Positions 7,317-17,101 are shown, counted from the stretch's first letter. The stretch: DNA of 64,000 bases from Odoribacter sp. (GCA_023663145.1 JAMPHZ010000009.1:21681-85680), one strand, 5' to 3'. Translations and numbers: made by a program. Notes: generated by a model from the sequence alone, not told the origin.

Positions 7317-9797
7317 ATGAAGAAGACTATGTTAAAGGGCTTCGTCGGAGTAGCCTTGGCTACCGTGCCTGTCGCTTGTACTGACGGCAATGGTTTAGGC
7401 TTTGGCGAATCCGGTAAGATAGCCCTTACAACGGAGGTCGATGCTACAGTGGTCAAAGGCCGCTCCTCGCGGGCTGAATATACTGACATCACCCCCGCTG
7501 ATTTGTCGCTCAAACTTGTCTCGGCAGATGGCTCTTTCAGCCAGACATACGACAAAATCGCTGACTTCCCTCTCGACAAGACATTTAAGGTAGGCACATA
7601 TACGATGTCTGCTTTTTATGGAGATGAGAACACTGAGGGATTTGAATCTCCCTCTTTCTACGGCGAAACAACCCTGCGCGTTACTGAAAATGAAACTACT
7701 CCTGTACACATAATATCCAAGGTCAACAACGCTTTGGTAACCATTGTTTACACTGATAATTTCAAGGACTACATGACTTCCTACAGCGCCGAGGTACACG
7801 CTGCAGGTGGCTCTTACATTGAATATGCTGCCGAAGAAACACGGCCCGCATATGTTAAGACCGGCGAAACAGAAATATTCGTTGACTTTGTAAAGCCCAA
7901 CGGCAACGGCGGAAAGCTTTCTGTAGCCAAATTCACCACTGTAGCAGCTTGTCATTATACTGTTACCGTTGATCTCGGTGGCGACGGTGCTGGTACTATC
8001 AACCTTATTGTTAAACTTGACGAGACTCTTGATCAGAAAGACATAGAGATTGACATCTCCGACCCTGCGCTTAATGCCCCGGCTCCGGTGGTCACCGCAC
8101 AGGGATTCACGTCTGATACGGCAATCGAATTTGTGCCCGGACAGGAGTTACAGGATAACCTCAAGTTTAATATTATAGCGGCAGGAGGCCTTAACCAGGT
8201 GACGATGACTACCCGGTCGTCATCGCTAATCTCAAAAGGATGGCCGCAGGAAGTCGCCCTTGTAGGAGCTGACGCCGCCATGCAGCAGACACTTACAAGT
8301 CTCGGACTCAAAGCTCTTGGCGTTTTCGGCGTTACAGACAAGATGGCAGTCGTTGATCTTACTGATGTACTTGCCAATATCGAATATCTCAATAGCGGCG
8401 ATAATGAGTCTATATTCACGATCAGCGTGAAAGACGTTCATGGCAAGGTTTCAGAGTCCGTCACACTTAAGGTTATGGCTCTACCTGTTAAGATGGAGAT
8501 CTCCGATCCGGTTCTTTATGTAGGCTCTAACGAGCTCACATTCAATCTTGAGTTCAACGCAGGAGATCCGGCACAACTTGTAAAATTCTCGTATCAGAAC
8601 AGCCGCGGCACATGGCAGGACTTCAATGCCTCAATTGAGAAGACCGGTGAGAACCTCTACAAGGTTACCGGAACTGCCGGCGAAGCCAAGCTTGATTCAG
8701 AGGTGCTTAAACTCAGAGCTACTGCCGAGAGTATCGGAACAGTAACCGTTGAAATAGAGCGACAGCCTCTTGTTATGCCAGGTAATGGTGCTGTAGACGC
8801 GTACGCCACACGGGCTAATCTTCCTGTAACTATCGGCGCGAAAGATAGTGATGCTGCACTTTTGGCAACCATGATGTCAAATGCCACCGTAATGCTATCG
8901 ACTGATGGCGGAAAGACATTCACTGCCGCACAGGCCACCGCTGATGCTGCTGACCGTAGTTTTGCTGTTGAAGGTCTTACTCCAGGTACTGAGTATACAT
9001 ATAAAATTCAGAACGGAAGCGTGGAGCTTGCCGACCCAGTTACAAAGTCTTTTACCTCTGAGGTTGCCGAGCAGATTCCCAACGGTAGCCTCGATGCCGA
9101 AGCTGCCATTGTTGACAGTTACGGTGATTGGGAGCAGTACTCTTTTGAGGGGTGGGGGACCAACAATCCAATGACTACCTCGCAGGGCCGAACCGCATAC
9201 GAAAACGCATATAATGCCATTTCCGGTACAAAACCGACAGATGATGCCGTCAGCGGTAAGGCTGTTCAGATAAAGACCAATGGTTGGGGTAGCACTAACC
9301 GAGCGTATACAGGAATATCCGGACTGAATAAATATGTTGATGCCGGCCTTCTACACCTCGGTTCGAGTCGCGATACCCGGCCCTCAGGATACGGCGACAT
9401 GTCGGGATCTCTCAATACTGATGATCTCGAATGTGGTATAGAATTCCCTTCACGCCCCTCGTCGATATCATTCTATGCCAAGTATTCGGCCAAGAACGCA
9501 GCTGACCATGGTGAGGCACTTGTGCAGGTAATCGGCACTGATGGAGCAGTTATCGCTCAGGGAAGTACTGAAATAACATCCGCTGCGGATTCGTATATCC
9601 CGTTCACAATTCCATTAACATATACATCAGCCGCTAAAGCTGCCAAGATTTATGTGCGCTTCATGTCAACCAATGTGTCCACAGCTCTGACGAAGAATGC
9701 CGACTGGATTACCGGTCCCGGTTTCGCGAATACATCACGTGGCGAGTATGCAGGTTCAACTCTCTTTATTGACGAAATTGTGTGCAATTACAATTAA
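7317..9797 (+). CDS. DUF4493 lipoprotein with C-terminal PCMD (putative carbohydrate metabolism) domain
   Basis: An 826-residue predicted surface lipoprotein. A short signal ends at a lipobox-like PVAC, and the mature protein would start CTDGNG. Residues ~30-250 read as a DUF4493 beta domain, followed by an Ig-like segment (~255-390), further beta-rich parts with a fibronectin-III-like stretch ending LTPGTEYTYKI (~555), and a C-terminal domain (~590-826, from IPNGSLD to the final FIDEIVCNYN) that resembles the PCMD family suspected of glycan binding. It is first of three tandem relatives and shares its domain order with the third. A role in capturing or displaying glycan is inferred from the PCMD domain and from the GH81 enzyme downstream; no catalytic motif is visible. 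Confidence 0.82.
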   Translation: MKKTMLKGFVGVALATVPVACTDGNGLGFGESGKIALTTEVDATVVKGRSSRAEYTDITPADLSLKLVSADGSFSQTYDKIADFPLDKTFKVGTYTMSAFYGDENTEGFESPSFYGETTLRVTENETTPVHIISKVNNALVTIVYTDNFKDYMTSYSAEVHAAGGSYIEYAAEETRPAYVKTGETEIFVDFVKPNGNGGKLSVAKFTTVAACHYTVTVDLGGDGAGTINLIVKLDETLDQKDIEIDISDPALNAPAPVVTAQGFTSDTAIEFVPGQELQDNLKFNIIAAGGLNQVTMTTRSSSLISKGWPQEVALVGADAAMQQTLTSLGLKALGVFGVTDKMAVVDLTDVLANIEYLNSGDNESIFTISVKDVHGKVSESVTLKVMALPVKMEISDPVLYVGSNELTFNLEFNAGDPAQLVKFSYQNSRGTWQDFNASIEKTGENLYKVTGTAGEAKLDSEVLKLRATAESIGTVTVEIERQPLVMPGNGAVDAYATRANLPVTIGAKDSDAALLATMMSNATVMLSTDGGKTFTAAQATADAADRSFAVEGLTPGTEYTYKIQNGSVELADPVTKSFTSEVAEQIPNGSLDAEAAIVDSYGDWEQYSFEGWGTNNPMTTSQGRTAYENAYNAISGTKPTDDAVSGKAVQIKTNGWGSTNRAYTGISGLNKYVDAGLLHLGSSRDTRPSGYGDMSGSLNTDDLECGIEFPSRPSSISFYAKYSAKNAADHGEALVQVIGTDGAVIAQGSTEITSAADSYIPFTIPLTYTSAAKAAKIYVRFMSTNVSTALTKNADWITGPGFANTSRGEYAGSTLFIDEIVCNYN

Positions 9798-9805
9798 TCT
9801 CTGAA

Positions 9806-11395
9806 ATGAAAAACAATATTATAACAATATTCTCACTTTGCGGAGCAATGGCTTTCATTAGCTCATGTAATGAGAGTCCCGATTATCCGGTGAGCAAGAC
9901 AGGATCGCTGTCGCTCAAAGGCCTCGGCGTAGAAGTGCAGAACGTAGAGAAAGTGGTAAATTCCCGCGCCACTTACGACATTACCCCGTTCATCGTCAAG
10001 ATCACTGATGACCGTGATCAGGTAGTGGGAAACTATACTTACGGCACAATGCCTGAAATAGTGTCTTTGGCTCCCGGTCATTATCGTGTTGATGTAGCAT
10101 CACATGAAGTGCAGAAAGCCGAATGGGAGAAACCTTACTTCGTAGGTTCTCAGGAATTTGACATAGTTGCTTCAGAAATCACACAGGTAAGCCACATTGT
10201 ATGCAAGTTCGCTTCAGTTAAAGTAACTGTGAAATTCGATGACGATCTTCGTGCAGTCATGGGTGATGATGTCAAAGTCTCAGTTGTCGCTAATGATGAA
10301 GGGCGTCTTGATTTTACCGCCGACAACACTTCTGCCGGTTATTTTGCCGTGGTGGAAGGGTCCAATACCCTTGTTGCTACATTCACCGGCCAGGTTCTTG
10401 GTTATCAGGAGTGTATAATCAAGACATTTACATCGGTGGAGCCTGGTCAATACTACAACCTTACATTCCGTCTGAAGAACAACCAGGTAGAGCCTGAAGA
10501 AGAGACAGGCTATATAAACCCCGGTGAAGGTATCAGCATAGATACTGATATCACAGGCGAGAATATAGCCGGTAGCGCTACATTTGATGAAGACATCATA
10601 GAAAATCCCGGTGAACGCCCCGGAGGCGAGCTTTTCTCCGAGAAAGTCACGATGAACTATGACGAGGGCACACAAATCCTTGCCGTAGAAGCACCGGCTG
10701 GCCTTCGTTCACTTACCGTAGGATACACCACCGATAACAGCGATCTTGCCGCTGAGTTGGCATCCCTCAACGGAGCTGACCTAGCACAGACGTCAGCCGC
10801 CCAGGCAGCTTCTAAATTCGGTCTGCCTGCTGCATCTGCTGTCAGCGGAGCTGTGTCGGTAAATGTTAGCCTTGCAACAATTTTCGACTTGTGTGCCCAA
10901 TATGAAGGACATCACGCAATCATATTTACCGGAACCGACGCAAATAATGAATATTCGAGTTTCCAGGTGGTTGCGCCCGGCATGAAAGTTGAGGCTGACA
11001 TAAAGATTGAGGCCGACGATCTTTCATTCGAGACACCTAATACTCCTGCTGAAGGTGTAAGCGGCCTTGTCAATATTACTGCTTCGGCCGGAATCGCTCA
11101 TCTTGAGGTAACCATAGCTACTACAAACGGAGCTTTTGAAAGTGCTGTGAAGGATCTGCTGCCCTTGCATTTTGATCTTGCTTATCCTCCTAAGGATGCA
11201 TCAGGCGATAAACTTGTAGCAATGTTCCCTACCGGTGATGATGTGATCGGTAAAACAGAAGTTCCGTTTGACATCACGACATTTGTGCCTCTGCTCAGCG
11301 CTTTCGGGGGAACTCATACATTTACCATCAAGGTAACAGATCTCACTGGCGGTGAAAAGTCGGTTGACCTTGTATTTATTGTTGAAGGAGAATGA
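9806..11395 (+). CDS. DUF4493 lipoprotein without PCMD tail
   Basis: A 529-residue predicted lipoprotein and the middle member of the tandem set. The frame is open from 9782, but the start at 9806 gives the sensible signal peptide (MKNNIITIFSLCGAMAFISSC) and clears the previous stop at 9797. The mature end would be CNESPD. An N-terminal DUF4493 region (~25-240) matches the other two paralogs in layout. Two Ig-like beta domains follow, and there is no PCMD domain. An acidic linker (QVEPEEETGYINPGEG) separates the parts. Its stop overlaps the next start by four bases (ATGA), showing translational coupling. A structural or adaptor role within a surface complex is likely but unproven. Confidence 0.82.
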   Translation: MKNNIITIFSLCGAMAFISSCNESPDYPVSKTGSLSLKGLGVEVQNVEKVVNSRATYDITPFIVKITDDRDQVVGNYTYGTMPEIVSLAPGHYRVDVASHEVQKAEWEKPYFVGSQEFDIVASEITQVSHIVCKFASVKVTVKFDDDLRAVMGDDVKVSVVANDEGRLDFTADNTSAGYFAVVEGSNTLVATFTGQVLGYQECIIKTFTSVEPGQYYNLTFRLKNNQVEPEEETGYINPGEGISIDTDITGENIAGSATFDEDIIENPGERPGGELFSEKVTMNYDEGTQILAVEAPAGLRSLTVGYTTDNSDLAAELASLNGADLAQTSAAQAASKFGLPAASAVSGAVSVNVSLATIFDLCAQYEGHHAIIFTGTDANNEYSSFQVVAPGMKVEADIKIEADDLSFETPNTPAEGVSGLVNITASAGIAHLEVTIATTNGAFESAVKDLLPLHFDLAYPPKDASGDKLVAMFPTGDDVIGKTEVPFDITTFVPLLSAFGGTHTFTIKVTDLTGGEKSVDLVFIVEGE

Positions 11396-13557
11396 AAACG
11401 TCGATAAAATTTGCGGCAATGGCAGCGATAGCTGCCACCGCTATGTGGAGTTGCTCAAGCGAGGAAATCGTGTTGGGCGACGGAGAGGCCACTCTGTTTC
11501 TCTCTACTTCGCTGAACACGGACCTGAAACCGGTGTCCCGAGCCACCAATGAGGAAATTATTGAAAATGCCCTCATATGGATCTCAAATTCAAAAGGTCC
11601 CGTTCGCGTTTTCAATGGGAGTGGCGAAATACCTGCCGAAGGTGTGAAGCTCCTCAGCGATGCTTATACCATCGAAGTGTGGGCGGGTGACTCTGTACCT
11701 GCTTCGTTTGAACACCGCTACTTCAAAGGTGTTGAGTCGGTTACCCTTACCCGCGGACAAATAGTCACAGCCAGTGTCGAGTGTCATATCGCCAACTCTG
11801 TAGTGGCTGTAAACTATGCAGACAATATCGACGATTATATCACTGATTATGTCTTCACAATAGGACATTCACAGGGTGAACTCGAGTTTGTGGGTCAGAC
11901 TGACTCAAAGGGTTATTTTATGATGAACAGCCGTGATAAGGAACTGAAATGGACTCTCACCGGCACACTTGTGAACGGTCAGCCCTACACCCAGGAAGGC
12001 ACATTGGAAAATGTGGAGCCTGCTACGCTCTACAACTTCACTTTCAAACCTGCTGATCCCGAGCAGTTTGAAATGGGTGGTGCTTATTTCGAAATTACAG
12101 TTGACGATACCTCCCTTGAGATACCAACCATCATTGATATAAAAGCTGCTCCAACCATTAAGGGATACAACTTCGATCTCAGTGAGCCGTTGCGCGGTAA
12201 AAAGGGGTCTTTTGGTCGCCATTCGCTGTGGATTAATGCTCAGGGTGGCGTTTCAAGCCTTATCCTGACCAGTGATTACTTCGCTGAATTACTCGGCATC
12301 AACGGTAATGACTTCGATCTCCTTACCATGACAGATCAGGACCTTGCCGACCGCATCCGTCAGGCCGGTATAACATATACCACCACCACTACTGCAATTG
12401 ACGAAGAAAACACAGTTACAAACATTAAGCTGAACTTCGAGGAGGCATTCATTGATCAGCTTCCTGATGGTAACTACTCAATTCGTGTAGACGTAGCAGA
12501 TGACAGTGAGCTGCACAAGACTGCGTCAGCCACACTTGTAATAAACGTGAGTGACGATGCCGTTTCAACAGTTGTTGTAAATCCCTCTGACATTTGGGCA
12601 ACCACGGCTGTGATCGGTGGTGTTATCAATAAGGACAGTGCGACGAATCCTGTGATGAAGTACCGCAAACGTGGAGACATGCAGTGGATAGTCGTTCCTT
12701 CTACCGTGTCAGGGAAGAATTTCTCGGCTCAATTGACCGGCCTCGCTGCCGGCACCACATACGAGTATGTGGCAGGATGCGACGGCTTTGAGTCTACTGA
12801 ATTATGTATCTTCACTACTGAGTCAGCCCGTCAGTTCCCCAATTCAAGCTTCGAGCATAGCTACATGCGTGGCAAGATACTTGAATTCTGCAATGAAGGA
12901 GAGGAAGAGTTCTGGGATACCGGTAATGAAGGTTCTGCTACACTGAACAAACTTGTTACTGACCAGTCAACAGAGTTTGTGCATTCAGGGACTTACTCAT
13001 TGCACCTTAATTCGCTGTTCGTAGGACCTCCTATCTTCGGCAAATTTGCTGCCGGCAATATCTTTATTGGCCATTATATGCGTACTGACGGTACCAACGG
13101 TGTGCTTGGTTGGGGTCGTCCATGGACTGAACGCCCTGCGAAATTGCACGGTTATGTCAAGTATGCACCTGTAACTGTCGATAACTATAATGACAATTGT
13201 CCCTCAATTGCCAAGGGCGACATGGATAAGGGCATTATATACATTGCTCTTCTTGATGAAACAATGACTGTTCCTTCTGAATCTAAGGAGTTTCCGGTAG
13301 TGATTGCGACAGCATCGCCAAAGAAACTTTTCGATAAAGACGGTGCAAACGTGATAGCCTATGGTGAACTGATATTTAACGAAGCTACATCAGGCGATGG
13401 TCTTGTAGAATTCGAGATACCTCTTGTGTACAACCGTACCGATGTAAAACCGGCTTACATTCTGTGCACCATGTCGGCATCAATTGGTGGTGATTACTTC
13501 ACTGGCGGCGCAGGCTCGCAGATGTGGATTGATGATATAGAACTTCTATACGAATAA
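11392..13557 (+). CDS. DUF4493 lipoprotein with C-terminal PCMD domain
   Basis: A 721-residue predicted surface lipoprotein, the third paralog. The signal peptide ends at lipobox MWSC, and the mature N-terminus CSSEEI has the acidic residues after Cys that favour surface export of Bacteroidetes lipoproteins. Residues ~30-235 form DUF4493, ~240-385 an Ig-like domain, ~390-475 a fibronectin-III-like domain (LTGLAAGTTYEYVAGC), and ~480-721 the PCMD-like domain (QFPNSSFEHSY to MWIDDIELLYE). Architecture equals that of the first operon member. The operon ends with a strong GC-rich hairpin. A role in binding glycan at the cell surface is inferred from domain content only. Confidence 0.82.
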   Translation: MKTSIKFAAMAAIAATAMWSCSSEEIVLGDGEATLFLSTSLNTDLKPVSRATNEEIIENALIWISNSKGPVRVFNGSGEIPAEGVKLLSDAYTIEVWAGDSVPASFEHRYFKGVESVTLTRGQIVTASVECHIANSVVAVNYADNIDDYITDYVFTIGHSQGELEFVGQTDSKGYFMMNSRDKELKWTLTGTLVNGQPYTQEGTLENVEPATLYNFTFKPADPEQFEMGGAYFEITVDDTSLEIPTIIDIKAAPTIKGYNFDLSEPLRGKKGSFGRHSLWINAQGGVSSLILTSDYFAELLGINGNDFDLLTMTDQDLADRIRQAGITYTTTTTAIDEENTVTNIKLNFEEAFIDQLPDGNYSIRVDVADDSELHKTASATLVINVSDDAVSTVVVNPSDIWATTAVIGGVINKDSATNPVMKYRKRGDMQWIVVPSTVSGKNFSAQLTGLAAGTTYEYVAGCDGFESTELCIFTTESARQFPNSSFEHSYMRGKILEFCNEGEEEFWDTGNEGSATLNKLVTDQSTEFVHSGTYSLHLNSLFVGPPIFGKFAAGNIFIGHYMRTDGTNGVLGWGRPWTERPAKLHGYVKYAPVTVDNYNDNCPSIAKGDMDKGIIYIALLDETMTVPSESKEFPVVIATASPKKLFDKDGANVIAYGELIFNEATSGDGLVEFEIPLVYNRTDVKPAYILCTMSASIGGDYFTGGAGSQMWIDDIELLYE

Positions 13558-13581
13558 AACTCACCATTATTTATTCATAGC

Positions 13582-13615
13582 AGCGGGGGCGAGCCTATAT
13601 AGGTGCGCCCCCGCT
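13582..13615 (+). terminator. Terminator of the DUF4493 operon
   Basis: A GC-rich stem, AGCGGGGGC (13582-13590) with GCCCCCGCT (13607-13615), just after the last lipoprotein stop. The U-tract is weak, and the hairpin also lies beyond the end of the small minus-strand gene. Confidence 0.75.
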
Positions 13616-13624
13616 TATGTTTTA

Positions 13625-13780
13625 CTATGGCATTTTCATGTCGCTGTTACGCGGATTATTGTTCATCATTTTGGTTTCCTGTTTTACAGCCTGCCGGGTG
13701 GTGCGGTTGTCGTCGGCCTTGTTTGTTGAAGCTCCCGGATAATCCTGCTGAGCCTTGACTTTATGCTCTTTTGTGCTCAT
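13625..13780 (-). CDS. Small hydrophilic protein of 51 residues, unknown
   Basis: An uninterrupted ATG-to-TAG frame on the minus strand encodes 51 residues starting MSTKEHKVKAQQDYPGAS and ending NNNPRNSDMKMP. It is strongly charged and Asn/Lys/Gln-rich, with no signal peptide, membrane segment or cysteine. It occupies a ~375-bp gap between convergent transcription ends, and its own end abuts the GC-rich hairpin shared with the lipoprotein operon. Coding status is supported by composition (balanced amino-acid use, TTRQAVKQETKMM helix-like stretch) rather than by homology I can name. It may be a small cytosolic protein; function unknown. Confidence 0.55.
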   Translation of the reverse strand: MSTKEHKVKAQQDYPGASTNKADDNRTTRQAVKQETKMMNNNPRNSDMKMP

Positions 13781-13848
13781 AATATATCGTTTTAGTTTGT
13801 TTTTATTTTCACTCTTATAACAATGAGTCTGTAGTTATAGTTTTAAAG

Positions 13849-13879
13849 TTGCATATCTCGCTAATTTTTATGAAATTTG
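13849..13879 (+). promoter_or_regulatory. Likely promoter of the GH81 gene
   Basis: TTG (13849-13851), a 20-bp spacer, then GAAATTTG (13872-13879). One mismatch to TAnnTTTG. The leader to the GH81 start is ~55 bases. Confidence 0.5.
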
Positions 13880-13933
13880 CAGCAGCAAGAGAGGTTTGCG
13901 TTTCTCTTGTATAATATTTATAACCCTAATTCA

Positions 13934-16900
13934 ATGAAAACTAAATTATTGATCTGCTTGGCAACGATGATTGCGCCACTTGTCTCAGTCGCGTCAGTGG
14001 TAAATGTTGGCAAGGCATCCTATTCCGAAGATTTCCCGGGTACTGATAAAGCCGGTCGTAATGGCTACCCTGCCGGTACACCATATGTGAGTGGTAACGC
14101 CGCTACAAGACCGGTTCCTACAAATGACTGGTGGAGTAATGAACTTATAATGCCGCACGCGTCTGCAATATTCAATTATCCTATGGCTCTGCGCCCGACT
14201 GATGACGGCCTTGTAATAATCAATAACATGCAGGGGCAGGCAATAACCGCCGAAATGCCATTTACAGTAGGTGTTGAGGGAGTTACGGCGACATATACTA
14301 CAGTGAGTGACTATACAGACTGGACAGTGACGATAAACTGGGCATCGCATTCTGGCGATATGAATGCTACTGTGGTTTTAGGGACACCGATGGTTTATTT
14401 TACAAAATCATCTCCAGAGCCTGTCAGAATAAGTGTGTCAACGGGCAATATAGTTGTAGATGGCAATAAAGTGTATGTTGACGGATGCTATAACCGAAGC
14501 TCATATGTTATATATGCTCCCGAAGGATCGACATGGACAAGGACAGGCTCGGTACTGACATCTTCTTTGGCCGGAAATGATTATTGGACAGTGGCCATGC
14601 TCCCCCAAGGATATGATGCACAGAAAGGTGCGGCAGAACTTGCTGATTACGCTTTTGTATTTCCTGGTGACACACGTGCCGAATGGGATTATGACCAGAC
14701 ATCAGGAACCGTAACAACTACGTATCGTGTAGTACCCGATGTAAAGGAAGGATCGTCATCCCGTTTCCTTATGGGGCTTTTGCCGCATCATTGGGGTAAT
14801 CTTGCGGGGGAATTACCGGCAATTGATCGCATGACTTACAATACGGTGCGGGGAAAGCTTATCCTTGTATCCGGAAACGAATTCACAACCAGGCTTACCT
14901 ATCATGGGGTACTGCCGTCATTACCCTTGATTGATGGAGGAACAGGTTTCGATGCAGTTGAATTAAAACGACTTGTGAATGAGGTTTGCAATGCAAACGG
15001 ATTTGATGACTGGACAGATTCCTATAACGACGGACAGTTACTCAACAGACTTGTCCAAACAGCTGCTGCCGCAAAGGGTGCTGGTGATACGGAAGGTTTT
15101 TCCAAAGCTTTCAATCTTGTGAAGGCCCAACTTGAGAAATGGTTATCTTTCACTCCGGGAGATGTGGCGTTTATGTTCTACTATCATAAGCCTTGGAATA
15201 CGATGCTCGGCTATCCTGCCGGACATGGTCAGGATACAAATATCAATGATCATAATTTCCACTGGGGATATTTCATACGTGCTGCCGCTTTCATCACTCA
15301 GTATGATCCTGAATGGGCGAATGAATGGGGGGCCATGATTGACCTGTTGGTGCGTGATGTGGCATCGCCTGACCGTGATGACAACATGTTCCCATATTTG
15401 CGCAGTTTCAGCCCTTACGCAGGCCACTGCTGGGCTAACGGAACGGCTTCCCTTAGCTTAGGTAACGATCAGGAGTCGACTTCTGAAGCTATGCAATTCA
15501 ATACCGCACTGATCTTATGGGGCGATGTTACAGGAAATGTTGCATTACGTGATCTTGGGGTATATCTCTATACGACAGAACTGTCAGCGATTGAAGAATA
15601 TTGGTTTGACGTACATGGCCGCAATCGTGATGCTTCATTTACCTCCGCACTTGCTTCACGCGTATTCGGTAATGCTTATGATGATGAGAATTTTTGGGGC
15701 GGCGGTATCGCCGGTTCATATGGCATACAGATATATCCGGTGCATGCAGGTTCGTTTTATCTTATGAACGATCCGGGCTACGCTGCGCGTCTATGGGATG
15801 CTATGTCAAAGCAGACGGGTATACTTAATAATGATAGTAACCCAAACATTTGGTATGATACATGGTTACGATTCCTTGCTATGTGGAATGCTACTGAGGC
15901 ATTGAAACTATATTCCCAATGTAATCATCTTGGTGAGAAGTTCGGCGAATCTCAGGCTCATACTTATCAATGGCTACATACAATGGCTGCAATCGGTAGT
16001 CCGGCCAATGATATCACAGCAGATCATCCGGTTGCGATGGCTTTCAATAATGATGGATATATGACATATATCGCATGCAATAACGCTGATACACCATTGT
16101 CAGTTTCCTTCACTGATGGTTTCAAACTTGACGTGGAACCGCACAGCATGGCGTTTGAATTTACCGGGACACGTTCGCCCAAAGTGACACTTTCGGTAGA
16201 TGCGGATCGCCCGGTAGCCGGAAGCACTGTTACACTGACGGCTGACGTCGTTATTCCCGACGAAATTGGAGAACGGGTTACCAAAATTGACTTTGTGGCC
16301 GATGACGCCGTTATCGGCACTTCATCAGTTTCTCCCTATTGTATTGAATGGGCTCCTGCAGAGCCTGGAGAGGTGAATCTGTATGCCGTACTCACTACCA
16401 CATCCGGCCGCACGGTGAAATCTTCGCCTGTGAAAGTGGTTGTATTGCGTGACGGAGCCCCCGGAGATCTTGCGTGCACATTCATCGGTACCCAGGCAAC
16501 CGAAGGTTCGTTTACGGCTCCTTATCACGTGATGTGTCGCACAATTGATGGTGGAGTAGAAGTTTCTGCTACGTTTGAAGGCGTTTACGATGGCTTTGCC
16601 GGCCCGTGGCTCTTTAACGAAACCGATGGATTCGCTGAGATTGCCATGAATGATGCAGGTGCCGGATTATATAAGGCAGTTTTAAACGGTGTGTCAGCGG
16701 GCGATATAGTGAGATTCCGTGTAAAGATAGCATATTCCGGATCATTAGGAGTAACTACGCAGTTCCAATATGAGGTAGGCTCATACTGTGAAGGTGCGGT
16801 AACTGACGCAGTGTTGGTGCCGGAGATTCTCGTTACATCAGGCTGGAATATCTCGGCACCGGTGGATTCTGGTGAAGTTATCCTATGGGATATGACCGGA

Positions 16901-17032
16901 CGCCCTGTGGCAAAAACAAATCTGAAGAATGGTCAAGCCAATATTGACGCGTCAAAATTTGATTCGGGCACTTATCTGCTGTCAGTGTACACGCCATCAT
17001 GGTCTCGAACGGTAAAGCTTCTTAATAAGTGA
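13934..17032 (+). CDS. Secreted GH81 endo-beta-1,3-glucanase with type IX secretion tail
   Basis: A 1032-residue secreted enzyme predicted to cleave beta-1,3-glucan (laminarin, curdlan, yeast-type glucan) internally. I place the start at 13934 rather than 13877 because it begins a clean signal peptide (MKTKLLICLATMIAPLVSVAS). The catalytic region spans ~30-740. NDHNFHWGY carries the probable acid Asp439, and GNDQESTSEA carries Glu514 and Glu518 with the four-residue spacing known for GH81. Ig-like and other beta domains follow (~745-950). The last ~75 residues (DSGEVILWDMTGRPV... SGTYLLSVYT) resemble a type A type IX secretion sorting domain. It is a single gene with its own promoter and a perfect terminator, downstream of the glycan-type lipoproteins. 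Confidence 0.88.
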   Translation: MKTKLLICLATMIAPLVSVASVVNVGKASYSEDFPGTDKAGRNGYPAGTPYVSGNAATRPVPTNDWWSNELIMPHASAIFNYPMALRPTDDGLVIINNMQGQAITAEMPFTVGVEGVTATYTTVSDYTDWTVTINWASHSGDMNATVVLGTPMVYFTKSSPEPVRISVSTGNIVVDGNKVYVDGCYNRSSYVIYAPEGSTWTRTGSVLTSSLAGNDYWTVAMLPQGYDAQKGAAELADYAFVFPGDTRAEWDYDQTSGTVTTTYRVVPDVKEGSSSRFLMGLLPHHWGNLAGELPAIDRMTYNTVRGKLILVSGNEFTTRLTYHGVLPSLPLIDGGTGFDAVELKRLVNEVCNANGFDDWTDSYNDGQLLNRLVQTAAAAKGAGDTEGFSKAFNLVKAQLEKWLSFTPGDVAFMFYYHKPWNTMLGYPAGHGQDTNINDHNFHWGYFIRAAAFITQYDPEWANEWGAMIDLLVRDVASPDRDDNMFPYLRSFSPYAGHCWANGTASLSLGNDQESTSEAMQFNTALILWGDVTGNVALRDLGVYLYTTELSAIEEYWFDVHGRNRDASFTSALASRVFGNAYDDENFWGGGIAGSYGIQIYPVHAGSFYLMNDPGYAARLWDAMSKQTGILNNDSNPNIWYDTWLRFLAMWNATEALKLYSQCNHLGEKFGESQAHTYQWLHTMAAIGSPANDITADHPVAMAFNNDGYMTYIACNNADTPLSVSFTDGFKLDVEPHSMAFEFTGTRSPKVTLSVDADRPVAGSTVTLTADVVIPDEIGERVTKIDFVADDAVIGTSSVSPYCIEWAPAEPGEVNLYAVLTTTSGRTVKSSPVKVVVLRDGAPGDLACTFIGTQATEGSFTAPYHVMCRTIDGGVEVSATFEGVYDGFAGPWLFNETDGFAEIAMNDAGAGLYKAVLNGVSAGDIVRFRVKIAYSGSLGVTTQFQYEVGSYCEGAVTDAVLVPEILVTSGWNISAPVDSGEVILWDMTGRPVAKTNLKNGQANIDASKFDSGTYLLSVYTPSWSRTVKLLNK

Positions 17033-17050
17033 TCAGCCTGTAACATTAAA

Positions 17051-17096
17051 AAACTGCCGTATGCTTCAGTTATCATTAGAGCATACGGCAGTTTTT
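17051..17096 (+). terminator. Terminator of the GH81 gene
   Basis: A perfect 14-bp stem (17051-17064 with 17081-17094) with loop TTCAGTTATCATTAGA and a T-run after it. Confidence 0.92.
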
Positions 17097-17101
17097 ATAA
17101 A

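Noticed and set aside
4691..17032. One continuous polysaccharide utilisation locus including the TonB receptor
   Set aside because: A strong terminator (7058-7095) and a new promoter separate the receptor, which is not SusC-length and has no SusD. Only the lipoproteins and GH81 are kept as a possible module.
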